A stretch of DNA of 64,000 nt. Source: Ephemerocybe angulata. Lineage: Eukaryota; Basidiomycota; Agaricomycetes; Agaricales; Psathyrellaceae. Under the pieces are notes generated by a model. It saw nothing but the letters and a program-made list of their open reading frames with translations. It searched no databases and was not told where the DNA came from. Shown one piece after another: positions 32,301-45,300 of this stretch. The stretch's first letter is position 1; each line of letters begins with the position of its first letter. Both the position numbers and the translations under genes were made by a program. The stretch is from the NCBI GenBank assembly GCA_013368325.1, contig JAACJK010000234.1, forward strand, positions 62,001 through 126,000. Direction: 5' to 3'.

Positions 32301-35300
32301 ACAAGAGGAGTCGAAGAGAGGATGGGTGGAATGGACTCGGTGAGGAGATGGGGAATCCACCGTACGCCCTCCCACCTCTTATACATTCCCAACGGCCCAT
32401 CTCAGATCGCGCCGAGCCCAAGGCCCAGACACACCAACGGCATGCACAGCGGTGCATACCCACAGAAGTAAGACTTCCGGAGCTCGGGATGTGGGATAAA
32501 GCGGTATTCGCGCTGTTCGCGCTCTTTCCCTCTCCGCCGTACGTTCGCGTTGCGATTAATGAAGAAATTTTACTGTTCGCCCTTGGAGTGACAGTGGGCG
32601 CCCATTCTAGATGTTTGATGGGAGCCTAAGCGAGCCAAGGCAACCGGGATCCGTGCAGGGATGCACGTATGAGTGTGCGTTCGGATGGACGGGGATGATG
32701 AGGAGATGCTTTGCTATCTCGATGGTTGAATAGAATTGTGACCTGGGATGAGCTTGTTTGAGCTCTGTATAGGTAGAAATGGCTAGGTTGCGTACACTCT
32801 ACTCCTTTTGTATACTCAAAGTACGGTGTTGGTGCAATGCAAATATGTTCTTTTACGGGACAGTGTCCATCGCGCGCGACCTCGACCGATTCTCATGCAA
32901 AGTCCGCATGCCGACCCCATGTTACAAGAAATACAGCAAGCTTACCTCAGACCATACTTTATTTACCTCTTAGTACGTATCGCTGCTCATTAGTTCCGAT
33001 CGCATTCATTTGGTCCTTGTACATAAGTTCATGCGCCGAATCTGGCGCAAATCCGGCGCTCCCATCCTCTCAAACTTCCAGTTGGAACCGACAGCGATGA
33101 CATTCTTCACACCATCAATACGTATGATGCATCACATAGGCAAGTCAGAGCTGTCCTATTGGCAGGGAAACAGGCCTAATGGCGGGATTTCGTTGAATGG
33201 TGGGAGGAGGGATGGTTCCGAGATCTCCAACGATTTCTTCTAATTGTGACGCTCTAAGTACTCAGGCGGAGACTTGTAGGTATGTATGGTGTGTGGACCT
33301 AAATGCTTAACCCTCTTTGTAGCGAAAGTCTGTCGGAATACGCGCAATCGCGTTGTGTTTCTGAGCGCGCTAATTTAAGCGCCCGTGAGCGCGCGTTTGA
33401 TTCTTTCTACTCTCGGGCGTTGGGGCGATGCGTAACGTCACTGAATGTATTTACCATGCTAGTGGCCTCAATTGCACATGTAAACTTTCCCATGGCTGTC
33501 CGATAGAAGGCAGATATAGTGCTAAGGTCCAGGAGTAAGACACCCGAGCGCTGCCCACTTCCGAGCAGCGAGCCCGCTCTCAGGATGCTCCGGCATTCAT
33601 ATCTCTACCCGGGACATACAGGTAGCTGCATTAGAGGGCTTATTGTGCACTTGCGGGCACCTGGCAATGAATTCTCAATGGGAGATGGCGGCCATCCGTC
33701 CTCCGGGGGTAATTCAATATTAGACTTTGATATGGAACGTACGTACATACATTGCCCCGTGTGTCTCACATTGGGGTGTCGCTTCGCTATCCCTTACGCC
33801 CTGCCTACGGGACCCGAGCTATCGTACATACAGTGCGTCTAGCTGTCTAAATTCACCGTCCTAATGCTATGTCAAATGCCGTGCGACTCCGAAATTTCGT
33901 GACCATCCTAGAGCTCCAATTAGAATACACAAATGAATGAGGAGACGTAAATAACACGTACCTTTTCTCGTTATTCCCGGCTGAATGTTTGCCCGGCACC
34001 GAGCCTCGAGAGCGCCGCGCAAGCGATGCTGGTTTACGGACTCGCTGACTGTAAAATAGGCATCAGCAGGAACTCAGAACAACAAAAGTAACGTACGTAC
34101 ACTTGTTCTACCGAATTTGACTGGGCTATCGAAGTACGTCAGGTGTCGGGTTTCGTCATTTAATTGAGGGCAATAACGAGCATTTGGTAAGTCGGGATTT
34201 GGATAATGAGGCGAGTGCGTGGCGTACCGTTTAGCCTGAGACGATATTTCGGGGAAAATGGGGTGAAGCTCCCTGGAAAACGCGTCAGACTCGAGAGCGG
34301 CCATTAAGGAGAGTGTTGGACGCACCGATGGGACTCCAAGGTGCGGGGCGGTGCGAGACTGGATTTCCTCCGGGTACGGCGGTCAGACTTCAGTCGATGC
34401 GGGTCGCAATTGCGATTTTTGGAGGTCCGGAAAACGGGGTCGAGCTGCCGGCACATAATAGCTCAGCGACGGGGATGGGGACAGTCGTGCAAGTTCAATA
34501 ACGTACCGTCTTGAATTGGGTTTCGCCCTTAATTTGGTGGCAATCACGCACATCATCTGGTAAGCGTGAATTCAAATGACGGGGCGAAGGCGTGGCGTAC
34601 TGTGTGTCCTTGTTGAGATGGCCTTTCTGAGCGTCTGGAGAGCGAGGTTGGAGCTCGGAGGTAATTAGCTAGATGCGGGTAGCAAGGCAGAGTGCGTCGA
34701 TGAACATACCGGCGAGATTTTTAAGGTGCGGCGTGAGACTAGGTCTCCTGGCGCGCAGTGGCTCAGACTTCGGCCGATGCGAGTTGGAATCACGATTTTT
34801 GGAGGTCCGGAAAACGGGGTTGGGCTGCAAGTGCACAGGATCTCAGGGGTGCAGACCGTCATGCGAGTTGAATAACGTACCAGCGTCGATTCCCACTCCC
34901 ACCACCCAGTCAGTCGCGCCTGAAGATCTTCCGCCACAGCTTGATGTCGTTGTCGCCGTCAAATCGGGGGCCTGTCACTGCCGCAAGAAAACGATTAGCG
35001 AGCTCGTTGCCAAAATGGGGCAAAGTACGTACTGTCCCGATGAAACTGGGATTTCTCGGCGTCCGGGAAATGGGGTGGAACGAGTTTTGCTGGGTGTCGG
35101 AGGGTCCAGGGTAGGGCATGGTGCGGACGCCGGACGGCGGGTTTTCAGGATATCAGGTCGGTCATCCGGGGAGAAGTCAGAACGCTGGTGAGTAATATCA
35201 ATGAGCATGTCGACACGCGGGACAAACACGGGATTGGCCACATACCGTCAGTCTTTCCCAACTCCATGCCTGTGCGAATGCGATACTATGAGTGGATTGT

Positions 35301-36573
35301 GCTACCACCGACCTCGCGAAAACCCAGTTTTGAGTCGTCTGGGTCTGGAGGGTAATTTTTGGATATTTGGGCGTCCGGAAAACGGTGTCACTTCGCCTGC
35401 TACACGTAAGTCAATACAATGGTAGAAGCATGGGCAACTGTGACTGTACCTACAGGTTAGGATATTATGGACGTCTTAGATGATTTGTGGCTTCCAGTCA
35501 GTCCTAACCCGTTCGTAATGGATAGTACAGACTTACTTTGTTGTAATAAGAAAACCTGAATAGAACCTTTGAATCAGAAACTCGACGGGGTGAACAGGGA
35601 GGAGCCGGGAGAACTAACCGATGTGGACTATTGAGGGCAAATCGAGGTGGGTGGAGAGTTGGGGCTTATGATATCGTCTGCCTTTCGCTCGTCTGTCCTC
35701 CGGGCACTGGGTAAACACAATGTTTGGTTAGCATTACAGAAATAGAGCTTGTAACGACTTGGACATACGTGGCATAGTCAGTCCCGGGGACTTGCTTGGG
35801 AAGGGCCGGGAAGGACCTGCGCTGAGCGCCATGGTCTCTGAGTGGTGGACTCGATGCGGGGAGAGGTAGGGAGGGGAATTATGCGTGAGGGGATGGGAGT
35901 CATCGAAAGACCCGTGGACTGGGAGAAAGAATTACCAATTCCAAGCGTCGGCTCATGGCGGAGTGCATCGAGATTCGTCGGAGTGTGGAATCGGATGTTT
36001 TGTAAAATTATTTCTTTGGCTCGGGACTCAGTTGTACGTACATGCAGGGTCGTTCACTAATTAATGGTGGGTTGTGGGACTCCTCGCCTTCTCGAGGGCG
36101 TCTGCCTCCGCTTTCAGCTCGCAATACACCATATTTACAGCCTAGTTGATACTAGAGAACCTAGGTACGAGTTATGAGTGACTATTTGACGAGGGAGAGG
36201 GAGTAGAATCAGACCGGGAGCCGAGCCGAGCAGTATGTATCAAAGCCCAGACACGCAGAATTAGGTGCCGAAGCGAGCAGCAAACACCCAAGGTCATGCA
36301 TTCAGAGGAATTCAGAACATGCTACGAGGATATCAGGACACTCCTGAACCCTAAGAGCCCTATTCTCTCCAAGTGCCAGTTGGAGAGGATAGAACTTGTA
36401 GGGAATCCATGGGAGGAAAGGAACGACTCACCGGAGCTAGGATGACATCCGGAATGACCGGTTGCCAGGAGGAGAAGCGAGATACCGTTGGTCCGTGCGC
36501 CATCCAGGACACATAAAAGCCAGCCAACATGCCGTTCATGTTCCCTATGCCAAGGGTATGTCCCCCAGCGTTG
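32301..36573 (+). other. Distal spacer of unit 2
   Basis: No confident gene. It holds the double palindrome (33113), the conserved ttaagcgcccgtgagcgcgcg (about 33375-33400) and an open exon-like segment at about 33981-34091 reading SLESAAQAMLVYGLADCKIG before a stop. It also holds the repeated motif exons at 34406-35386. Between 35.4 and 36.5 kb only short frames are seen. Intron signatures can be read on both strands because GTNAGT donors and ACTNAC branch sites are reverse complements. Confidence 0.4.
34406..35386 (+). repeat. Repeated IxIFGxPENG motif, unit 2 (copies in unit 3 at 44435-45415)
   Basis: Copies at 34406-34438 (AIAIFGGPENG), 34786-34818 (GITIFGGPENG), 35042-35074 (ETGISRRPGNG, degenerate) and 35357-35386 (WIFGRPENG). 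The first two sit in a longer repeated module of about 380 bp that also shares upstream and downstream sequence. Unit 3 carries the same copies 10029 bp further on. Confidence 0.6.
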
Positions 36574-36624
36574 CTACGACCGTGCCGTGCATGTTCTTCA
36601 ACAGCCATGCAGTCACGGTCGTAG
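36574..36624. other. Conserved hairpin at unit boundary (unit 2)
   Basis: Same 11-bp perfect stem (ctacgaccgtg/cacggtcgtag) and inner gcatg/catgc stem as in units 1 and 3, 64 bp beyond the end of the SKT5 copy 3 frame. Confidence 0.6.
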
Positions 36625-36687
36625 TGTGGTCCACCCCGTTAGAAAAGCGAAAATGTATTAGATAGAGTGTTGAAGTTAGCTCTTTTT

Positions 36688-38598
36688 TCAACTTTTTAGC
36701 CCCGAAAGGCAATTTTCAACCCTTTTAAGGGAATTCCCGACTTCCCGACAAGGCGCGTCACAGCGAGCACCGGGAGCATCACAGGGAGCAAGCAGCATCA
36801 GTGATGAAATCGTAAATTGCACAAGTACGTACTGTATGTACACGAGAGATACCTCGCCCTGATACGGCGGACTCATCGGCTGCTCCTCCGTCCTCCTCTG
36901 CGCCATCGTCCGCGTCCTCTCCAACCTCTGCTCATGCGCCCCCTTATCCAACAACTTCGGCTGCACATTGCTGCTATTCAGCACCTCCAACCGCTGGTTG
37001 GCATCCGCGTTCCCGGCCTGCGCAGCGAGGGTGTAGTAGTGGATCGCATCCGGGACGCTCGCAGGCCGCCCGACGCCGACTTCTGCGTAGTACCCCATCG
37101 CGAAGTGCGCGGAGGCGAGGTTGCGCGCGGACGCCTTCTGCGTGAACGTCAGCGCGAGGCCCTCGTCCTTCTCAAACGCGCCCTCCATCCTCTTCCCCCC
37201 CGCGCCCGACCCCGTCGATCCACACAGAAACCACTTGCTCAGCGCCATGTCCGCCTCGACCTCGCCGTTCTGCGAGGCGAGGCTGTAGTACTGCACGCTC
37301 AGCAGTGGGTCGAAGAAGAAGGGGGGGTCCGCGAACTCGTATGCGTGCCCGAGCTTGTACTGCGCGGGCCCGTAGTGGAGGTACGCTGCTCTTTCGAGGT
37401 GGTGGCGGCTCTCGAGGTGCGGGGAGGAGCCGAGGGGGATGAGGGGCGTGAGCGGCTGTGCGGGATGCGAAGGCGGGGGTGGGTAGGCGGATATGGCGGA
37501 GAGCGAGGCGAAGGTCTGAGCCGGGATCGGGGGGATCGAGGCGAACTCGCTGAGGAGGAGGAGCGAGTACACGTAGGCCGGCTGGGGGCACTCGAGACTC
37601 GCGAGGATCGCGGCGCGCTGCAGGATCGGCAGCGCCAGACTCGTGTTGGCGGGGAGAGTAAGCTGTCCAAGAAGATGCGCCATGCCCAGCCGATACAAGC
37701 AAGACTCCACGCCCAACTTCGCCCCACGCTCGAAACACTCCTTCGCGTGCTTGAAATCGCCAAACGTCTCGTAGTCGCGCCCGAGGCGGAACCACGCACC
37801 CGCGTACCCGCCCCGCGCGGCTGACTCGAAGTCGCGGAACGCGGCCTTGGGGTTGAACGCGACGTGCTGCGGGTGCGCCCCCGTCGACGCGAGGACGGCC
37901 CTCATATACACCGCCTCCGCCTGGCACGCCTCCATGTGCTGTGTGTTCTGCTGGTACGGCTGCCCAGGCGGGAACGGGGCCGCGATCAAGAGCACGAGGG
38001 GCACCGCCGCGGTGATGAGCTGCACGATCTCGGGCTCCAGCGCGGAGAGCGGCATGGGCCCGACGATGGGGTCGCTCACGGAGGGCACGGCCTGGCCGAC
38101 GGGCGTTGTGAGTGCGATGTGGAGGTGATGCGCGCGATCGGCGAGGAAGAAGACGTCTCGGGCCCAGGTGATCTTGAGGGCGGGGTCGAGGGAGGGCGCG
38201 GTGATCGATGGGAGGGCTTCGAGCAGCGTCGGGAGGCTCGGGAGGGCGGCGGTGAGGCTGGTGGAGGCCGAGGGCGCGGGCGACGGGCGGTGCGCGGGCA
38301 TCGCGGGCGTGGGGGGTGCTGGCGGCGGGTTGGGGAAGGGCGATCGCGGAGCGGCGCTGAAGTTCCAGGGCGACCAGTCCGTGCCTGGGCCGCCCGCGGG
38401 GGCTGACATCGGGACTCCTCCCCCTTGGAATGGCGCGGGGAAGGCGAAGGTGGGTGGGGGAGCTAGGTCGTCCAGTTTGGCGGCGGGGTTGTCGGTGCGA
38501 TGTGGGCGTGGAGAGACTATGTTCGGGTCGTAGTGGGAGTCGCCCGAATCATGTCGCAGGTCAGCGGGTCGGGGAGGCACTGGTGGAGGCAGGGACAT
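36688..38598 (-). CDS. SKT5: SKT5-like copy 3, C-terminally truncated
   Basis: 636 residues. Same Sel1 architecture as copy 1 up to EEQPMSPPYQG, then the junction sequence VSLVYIQYVLVQFTISS and a short unrelated tail. It has no CVVM box. In one place it differs sharply from the other copies: where they read STGARTDPSTGGFEKDEG, this copy reads STGSGAGGKRMEGAFEKDEG (37172-37230). Nearby third positions also differ, as if a segment had been converted from a more distant paralogue. Frame and repeats are otherwise intact. Probable role: as for copy 1 if membrane anchoring is dispensable, otherwise none. Confidence 0.85.
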   Translation of the reverse strand: MSLPPPVPPRPADLRHDSGDSHYDPNIVSPRPHRTDNPAAKLDDLAPPPTFAFPAPFQGGGVPMSAPAGGPGTDWSPWNFSAAPRSPFPNPPPAPPTPAMPAHRPSPAPSASTSLTAALPSLPTLLEALPSITAPSLDPALKITWARDVFFLADRAHHLHIALTTPVGQAVPSVSDPIVGPMPLSALEPEIVQLITAAVPLVLLIAAPFPPGQPYQQNTQHMEACQAEAVYMRAVLASTGAHPQHVAFNPKAAFRDFESAARGGYAGAWFRLGRDYETFGDFKHAKECFERGAKLGVESCLYRLGMAHLLGQLTLPANTSLALPILQRAAILASLECPQPAYVYSLLLLSEFASIPPIPAQTFASLSAISAYPPPPSHPAQPLTPLIPLGSSPHLESRHHLERAAYLHYGPAQYKLGHAYEFADPPFFFDPLLSVQYYSLASQNGEVEADMALSKWFLCGSTGSGAGGKRMEGAFEKDEGLALTFTQKASARNLASAHFAMGYYAEVGVGRPASVPDAIHYYTLAAQAGNADANQRLEVLNSSNVQPKLLDKGAHEQRLERTRTMAQRRTEEQPMSPPYQGEVSLVYIQYVLVQFTISSLMLLAPCDAPGARCDAPCREVGNSLKRVENCLSGLKS

Positions 38599-38682
38599 AT
38601 TGGGCCATCGTCATCAATCGCTGCCCATTCCTTATCAGCCTCCAACCGCACTGCCACATCACCATCAATCACCCTGATCATC

Positions 38683-41600
38683 ATGAGCGCTTCTCTTCTC
38701 TCCCTCATCCACGCCGCGCTTTTCTCGACGCCTCTCGATTCCGCCCCGCTCCTCTCTGGCTCCAAGACCTCTCGGTACCTTTTGACGCGCCGTTGGGTCC
38801 GTCCGTCCCCACCAATCCACCTCCTTCGGTACACTACTCTACGCGCCACGAAGCGGCTAGCAACAGTGAAGAGGTGAGTCTAGCAGTACAAAAACCTCGC
38901 CTCTGGTATTTACAGTGTTACTGTAGGCATTCAGTGCCGAGAAACGCGCCCCATGGTCGCAGAAATCCGCGAACAAGCACGCCAAGTCGCGCGTCGCACT
39001 CGGTGGAGGGAGCAGGGCTTGAGACGGCGCTGGAAGGGGCCGGCTGGCGAATCAGGTTAGTCCAAGCGTTTCTGCGGATTACAACGGGGTGCTTACAATG
39101 GGCTAGACTCGAGGTGCATTGAGTCAAAGGGAGGCGCGTCGCGGAGACTTCGAAACAGCACCGAAACGCCTGGGATGGCCGTAGTATAAACAGGTCAGTC
39201 CACACCCTTCAAACGATCACAACGATGTCACATTGTGTTAGGTTTGTCGAAGAGCCGAGCTCTGGCTACAAATGCGAGCTGGGTGCGCTGCAAGAAAAGG
39301 TAAGCCTCCGTCTTCAAGCATCTGTGGCGGCGTACTCACAGTAATTCAGCGAGAACCTCGAAAAACATGGCGAATAGCGTCAAGTTCCGCGCCGGTATGG
39401 TATGGACGAGCACCCCGGCGCGGTCGAAAACCATCTCGAATCTCAAAACCTCCGGCAACATGCTCAACGCCCAACGACTCCCGACCCAGGCCTCCACTCC
39501 AAGGTCCACCCTTCGCCCTCACCTTTCCGGGCCTGTGGACGTCATCCATCTCCACCCGCCGACCTGCAACGCCCGTTCTCAGCTGTCGGGGCCTGCAGTA
39601 CCCGACGAGGCCGAACCACGAGTCAAACCGACGCGAGCACTCTGTTGCAACGGCCCAACGCACCACGACCCACTCACACGCGTCGAAGCCGATCATCCAG
39701 TCGCAAGGACGACGCGGGTCTCGAAACCACACGAAGATAACCGCGGCGGCGAAGCAGACGGACATCTTGATGACGGATTAGCGTGCGGCGCGATTTTCTA
39801 GTACAAGGTGCGTCAGTATTCGCCACTATACTCAAAATTTCGGCCAACATACCCTAGGAGTCGCATTCAAAGGTCAACGCGAGTCTGCCGCGCAAGAAGG
39901 GGCCGCCGCACTCACAAGCGAAATGCGCTCGCTCTCGACTGACCGAGACGTCCAAGGACGAGGTCCGTATCTCTATTTAAGTGATTCTATTATTTACTTA
40001 CCTTCGGATAGGGTCTACAACGCCAAAGACATCGACGACGATCCTGAACAGGCAGCCGAACACCCAGCGAGATCGCACGCACATGGATCGCTCCGACGCC
40101 GTCCGCGACACGCAGCACCCACAGAGCAAAACGACGACGACGTACCCAAAAGCTAGGAGCCGCGTCCACGTACAAGAGCTATCTATCACCTTCAAGACGT
40201 CGTCAGTATCTCGTTTAAAAGACTGTACCATGCACTCACCTTGTGGGCAGGCCGAGCGACGCCGATTGAACACACCGACGACAGCCCTGAGCAGAAATCC
40301 GTGAGCGACGGCCGGGCCCTACACCAACCGCTATGACGATGTCAGCGACACCAGAAGCCATAGACGGCAACGACGTACCTGCCACCAATTCGTGGTCCTC
40401 TCCACCACCCGCGCAAGTCCCCGGCCACGACATCTCACAGCACCCCAAATACAGTCCAGCGCAGCGATCCTGGACAGGGCACGCACAGCGAAAGTGATCT
40501 AACCAGTAGGTCAGTACTCGAGGCTATCGTTTCAAGCGTCCGACTCGCTAGCAGCGATTCAAAGGACCAGGCCCTCCTCGTCTATGATGCCCGAGTGGCC
40601 GCACTCACCGAGAACGGCGATATCTCCACGACGACGGCAAAGCCAGCCTGCACGAAACCGTGAGCGCAGAACCACACCGACATACCTCGGCTCCCCACGA
40701 TCGATTACTCTGCGAGAACAGCGTCGACGACGCGCAGAACGCACGAGGACAACGACGACTTACCGCATGTCCGACCTCCTCCCCGATGAAAGAGGCGTGG
40801 CGTCACCACCACAGACGACGACGAGCACCGATCCGGCGACCGATCCTGTCGGAGGAGAGTCGTGAACACGCGGGCTCGAAGACATACGACTAGCTTACCT
40901 GGAGCACGACGACGACGATGACCGGCTTGGACGACACCTCGAAGCCCGAGCCAAAACACCGACGGCTGCCAGCATGAAGCATACTGTCAAGTCCCTGTCA
41001 ACGACGCGCAGAGCACCAACACAACGACGTGGAAGACTTACCGTATGCCCGCCAGTCATCACGCCGTCTCTTCACCACTGCGATCGGCGACGAGGACTCT
41101 TCCTGCAAGCGACCCCGGGCTGGCACGAGAGCACCAGGTCCGCCCAGCGACGAATTGCGGCGAAGACGCCTCCGACCAGCGACGGCGCGGAAACTCGGGG
41201 TGCTGGCAAAACGAATGAAGGATAATCGAGGTCAGTCGTGTTTCCTGTACTATAGGATTGGAGTGTGCTTACCTTGGACCAATTTTACCCAGCGCGAAGC
41301 GTCAAACCTCGGCGCAGTGTCAAAGCTCGAAATTCGTGGAGGTTAGTATCAAGGTCGGGTGAGATCGCAACGATTTACTCACAAGTTCATGTAGCCCTAG
41401 TATCACTACAACTTCGATTAGCGCGACACGCACAACAGGATACCGAAAGCATGGCTTACTTTACGAGGGCGTCGTTCAGAGGGCCTCCCTGTGATCACGG
41501 AGGTTGAAGAATTTAGACACTGTTGAAATACATTGAGGTCAGTGCGAGGCTGCCAGGCAGGGTTTCACGACAACGTACTCACATCTTCACGTAGTGCAGT

Positions 41601-42320
41601 TCAACTGTAACCACGATCAGCACGGCGAGCGCGACAGAATAGCACGACTTACCGAATGAGGGAGGACTGGGGATCGAATGTATGATGGTGCTGGGGATCG
41701 AGGTGAGTGAGGTCCGTTATGCTCTATGTGTACAACGAGCTCACCTTTTCATAGGCCGATTTCCTGGCTCTACGCGAACTCGACTACAATCTGCGTCAGC
41801 CCGCCGTCTAACAAAGCGACGCAATGCTTACCTGCATTATGGTCGTGTCAGTGATTCGACTAGATTGGAGGGCGAGTTGGATACGCACCGGAGACTGGGA
41901 TGGTGGGAGAGATTGTGTCTCTAGTCAGTAGAGTTGTTTAGAAAGCAATGAACCATGTACATACCTTGATGAATATATACTCTTTTTGTTTTCACCGGAG
42001 TCGCCGTCGCCATCGAACCGGTATTTCACCATGCTTGGACATGGTAAAGGAAGGTTGGCTGCTCTAGTGAAGGTCAGTTTATATCTACGAATGAAGAGTA
42101 TCCGAGACTTACATTCAAGCCAAATATTGCGGGCGTTATTGCAAGTGACCGGGAGCGATGCAAGTGGATGGCTTGGAACTGATGCAACGGTGAGCGCTTG
42201 AGCACTGGCATGGCATCGGCGATGAGCAAAGCACTCACGACGGCGACGACGATAACTGGGACTTGTGGAGATTGACGAGCATCGAATACAAAGCGAGATA
42301 GAGTCTCTCAGACGAGTGGT
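38683..42320 (+). CDS. Unidentified many-exon gene, unit 3 copy (model incomplete)
   Basis: Here the first exon is fully open: from the ATG at 38683 (reading MSASLLSLIHAALFSTPLDS) to the donor at 38874. It ends in phase 2 and continues over a 50-nt intron into an exon that stays open to the next donor (GLETALEGAGWRIR). The third exon then meets a stop in the matching frame (LEVH*), so either the product is short or the splice model is wrong. The downstream part is identical to unit 2. The start lies 85 bp from the SKT5 copy 3 start, so the two share a very short divergent promoter. Confidence 0.4.
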
Positions 42321-45300
42321 CATGAGAAGACAAGAGGAGTCGAAGAGAGGATGGGTGGAATGGACTCGGTGAGGAGATGGGGAATCCACCGTACGCCCTC
42401 CCACCTCTTATACATTCCCAACGGCCCATCTCAGATCGCGCCGAGCCCAAGGCCCAGACACACCAACGGCATGCACAGCGGTGCATACCCACAGAAGTAA
42501 GACTTCCGGAGCTCGGGATGTGGGATAAAGCGGTATTCGCGCTGTTCGCGCTCTTTCCCTCTCCGCCGTACGTTCGCGTTGCGATTAATGAAGAAATTTT
42601 ACTGTTCGCCCTTGGAGTGACAGTGGGCGCCCATTCTAGATGTTTGATGGGAGCCTAAGCGAGCCAAGGCAACCGGGATCCGTGCAGGGATGCACGTATG
42701 AGTGTGCGTTCGGATGGACGGGGATGATGAGGAGATGCTTTGCTATCTCGATGGTTGAATAGAATTGTGACCTGGGATGAGCTTGTTTGAGCTCTGTATA
42801 GGTAGAAATGGCTAGGTTGCGTACACTCTACTCCTTTTGTATACTCAAAGTACGGTGTTGGTGCAATGCAAATATGTTCTTTTACGGGACAGTGTCCATC
42901 GCGCGCGACCTCGACCGATTCTCATGCAAAGTCCGCATGCCGACCCCATGTTACAAGAAATACAGCAAGCTTACCTCAGACCATACTTTATTTACCTCTT
43001 AGTACGTATCGCTGCTCATTAGTTCCGATCGCATTCATTTGGTCCTTGTACATAAGTTCATGCGCCGAATCTGGCGCAAATCCGGCGCTCCCATCCTCTC
43101 AAACTTCCAGTTGGAACCGACAGCGATGACATTCTTCACACCATCAATACGTATGATGCATCACATAGGCAAGTCAGAGCTGTCCTATTGGCAGGGAAAC
43201 AGGCCTAATGGCGGGATTTCGTTGAATGGTGGGAGGAGGGATGGTTCCGAGATCTCCAACGATTTCTTCTAATTGTGACGCTCTAAGTACTCAGGCGGAG
43301 ACTTGTAGGTATGTATGGTGTGTGGACCTAAATGCTTAACCCTCTTTGTAGCGAAAGTCTGTCGGAATACGCGCAATCGCGTTGTGTTTCTGAGCGCGCT
43401 AATTTAAGCGCCCGTGAGCGCGCGTTTGATTCTTTCTACTCTCGGGCGTTGGGGCGATGCGTAACGTCACTGAATGTATTTACCATGCTAGTGGCCTCAA
43501 TTGCACATGTAAACTTTCCCATGGCTGTCCGATAGAAGGCAGATATAGTGCTAAGGTCCAGGAGTAAGACACCCGAGCGCTGCCCACTTCCGAGCAGCGA
43601 GCCCGCTCTCAGGATGCTCCGGCATTCATATCTCTACCCGGGACATACAGGTAGCTGCATTAGAGGGCTTATTGTGCACTTGCGGGCACCTGGCAATGAA
43701 TTCTCAATGGGAGATGGCGGCCATCCGTCCTCCGGGGGTAATTCAATATTAGACTTTGATATGGAACGTACGTACATACATTGCCCCGTGTGTCTCACAT
43801 TGGGGTGTCGCTTCGCTATCCCTTACGCCCTGCCTACGGGACCCGAGCTATCGTACATACAGTGCGTCTAGCTGTCTAAATTCACCGTCCTAATGCTATG
43901 TCAAATGCCGTGCGACTCCGAAATTTCGTGACCATCCTAGAGCTCCAATTAGAATACACAAATGAATGAGGAGACGTAAATAACACGTACCTTTTCTCGT
44001 TATTCCCGGCTGAATGTTTGCCCGGCACCGAGCCTCGAGAGCGCCGCGCAAGCGATGCTGGTTTACGGACTCGCTGACTGTAAAATAGGCATCAGCAGGA
44101 ACTCAGAACAACAAAAGTAACGTACGTACACTTGTTCTACCGAATTTGACTGGGCTATCGAAGTACGTCAGGTGTCGGGTTTCGTCATTTAATTGAGGGC
44201 AATAACGAGCATTTGGTAAGTCGGGATTTGGATAATGAGGCGAGTGCGTGGCGTACCGTTTAGCCTGAGACGATATTTCGGGGAAAATGGGGTGAAGCTC
44301 CCTGGAAAACGCGTCAGACTCGAGAGCGGCCATTAAGGAGAGTGTTGGACGCACCGATGGGACTCCAAGGTGCGGGGCGGTGCGAGACTGGATTTCCTCC
44401 GGGTACGGCGGTCAGACTTCAGTCGATGCGGGTCGCAATTGCGATTTTTGGAGGTCCGGAAAACGGGGTCGAGCTGCCGGCACATAATAGCTCAGCGACG
44501 GGGATGGGGACAGTCGTGCAAGTTCAATAACGTACCGTCTTGAATTGGGTTTCGCCCTTAATTTGGTGGCAATCACGCACATCATCTGGTAAGCGTGAAT
44601 TCAAATGACGGGGCGAAGGCGTGGCGTACTGTGTGTCCTTGTTGAGATGGCCTTTCTGAGCGTCTGGAGAGCGAGGTTGGAGCTCGGAGGTAATTAGCTA
44701 GATGCGGGTAGCAAGGCAGAGTGCGTCGATGAACATACCGGCGAGATTTTTAAGGTGCGGCGTGAGACTAGGTCTCCTGGCGCGCAGTGGCTCAGACTTC
44801 GGCCGATGCGAGTTGGAATCACGATTTTTGGAGGTCCGGAAAACGGGGTTGGGCTGCAAGTGCACAGGATCTCAGGGGTGCAGACCGTCATGCGAGTTGA
44901 ATAACGTACCAGCGTCGATTCCCACTCCCACCACCCAGTCAGTCGCGCCTGAAGATCTTCCGCCACAGCTTGATGTCGTTGTCGCCGTCAAATCGGGGGC
45001 CTGTCACTGCCGCAAGAAAACGATTAGCGAGCTCGTTGCCAAAATGGGGCAAAGTACGTACTGTCCCGATGAAACTGGGATTTCTCGGCGTCCGGGAAAT
45101 GGGGTGGAACGAGTTTTGCTGGGTGTCGGAGGGTCCAGGGTAGGGCATGGTGCGGACGCCGGACGGCGGGTTTTCAGGATATCAGGTCGGTCATCCGGGG
45201 AGAAGTCAGAACGCTGGTGAGTAATATCAATGAGCATGTCGACACGCGGGACAAACACGGGATTGGCCACATACCGTCAGTCTTTCCCAACTCCATGCCT

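Larger units (their letters stand above)
28939..36627. repeat. 7.69-kb spacer, identical to 38968-46656
   Basis: With a constant offset of 10029 bp, I find no difference between the two blocks. They end at 28937/28938 (substitutions against unit 3) and at 36628 (g against a). Outside the block the SKT5 genes differ by many substitutions and a replaced segment. Confidence 0.9.

Noticed and set aside
31896..32375. 159-residue minus-strand frame (and twin at 41925)
   Set aside because: Composition is low-complexity Ser/Arg/Cys and it is interrupted by strong splice signals. It is opposite a plus-strand two-exon frame with a better start.
34665..34937. Minus-strand reading of the repeated motif (PTPFSGPPKIVIPTRIG)
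   Set aside because: Changes between copies fall on third positions of the plus frame, which are first positions on the minus strand. The plus strand is therefore the better coding candidate, though minus-strand splice signals exist.
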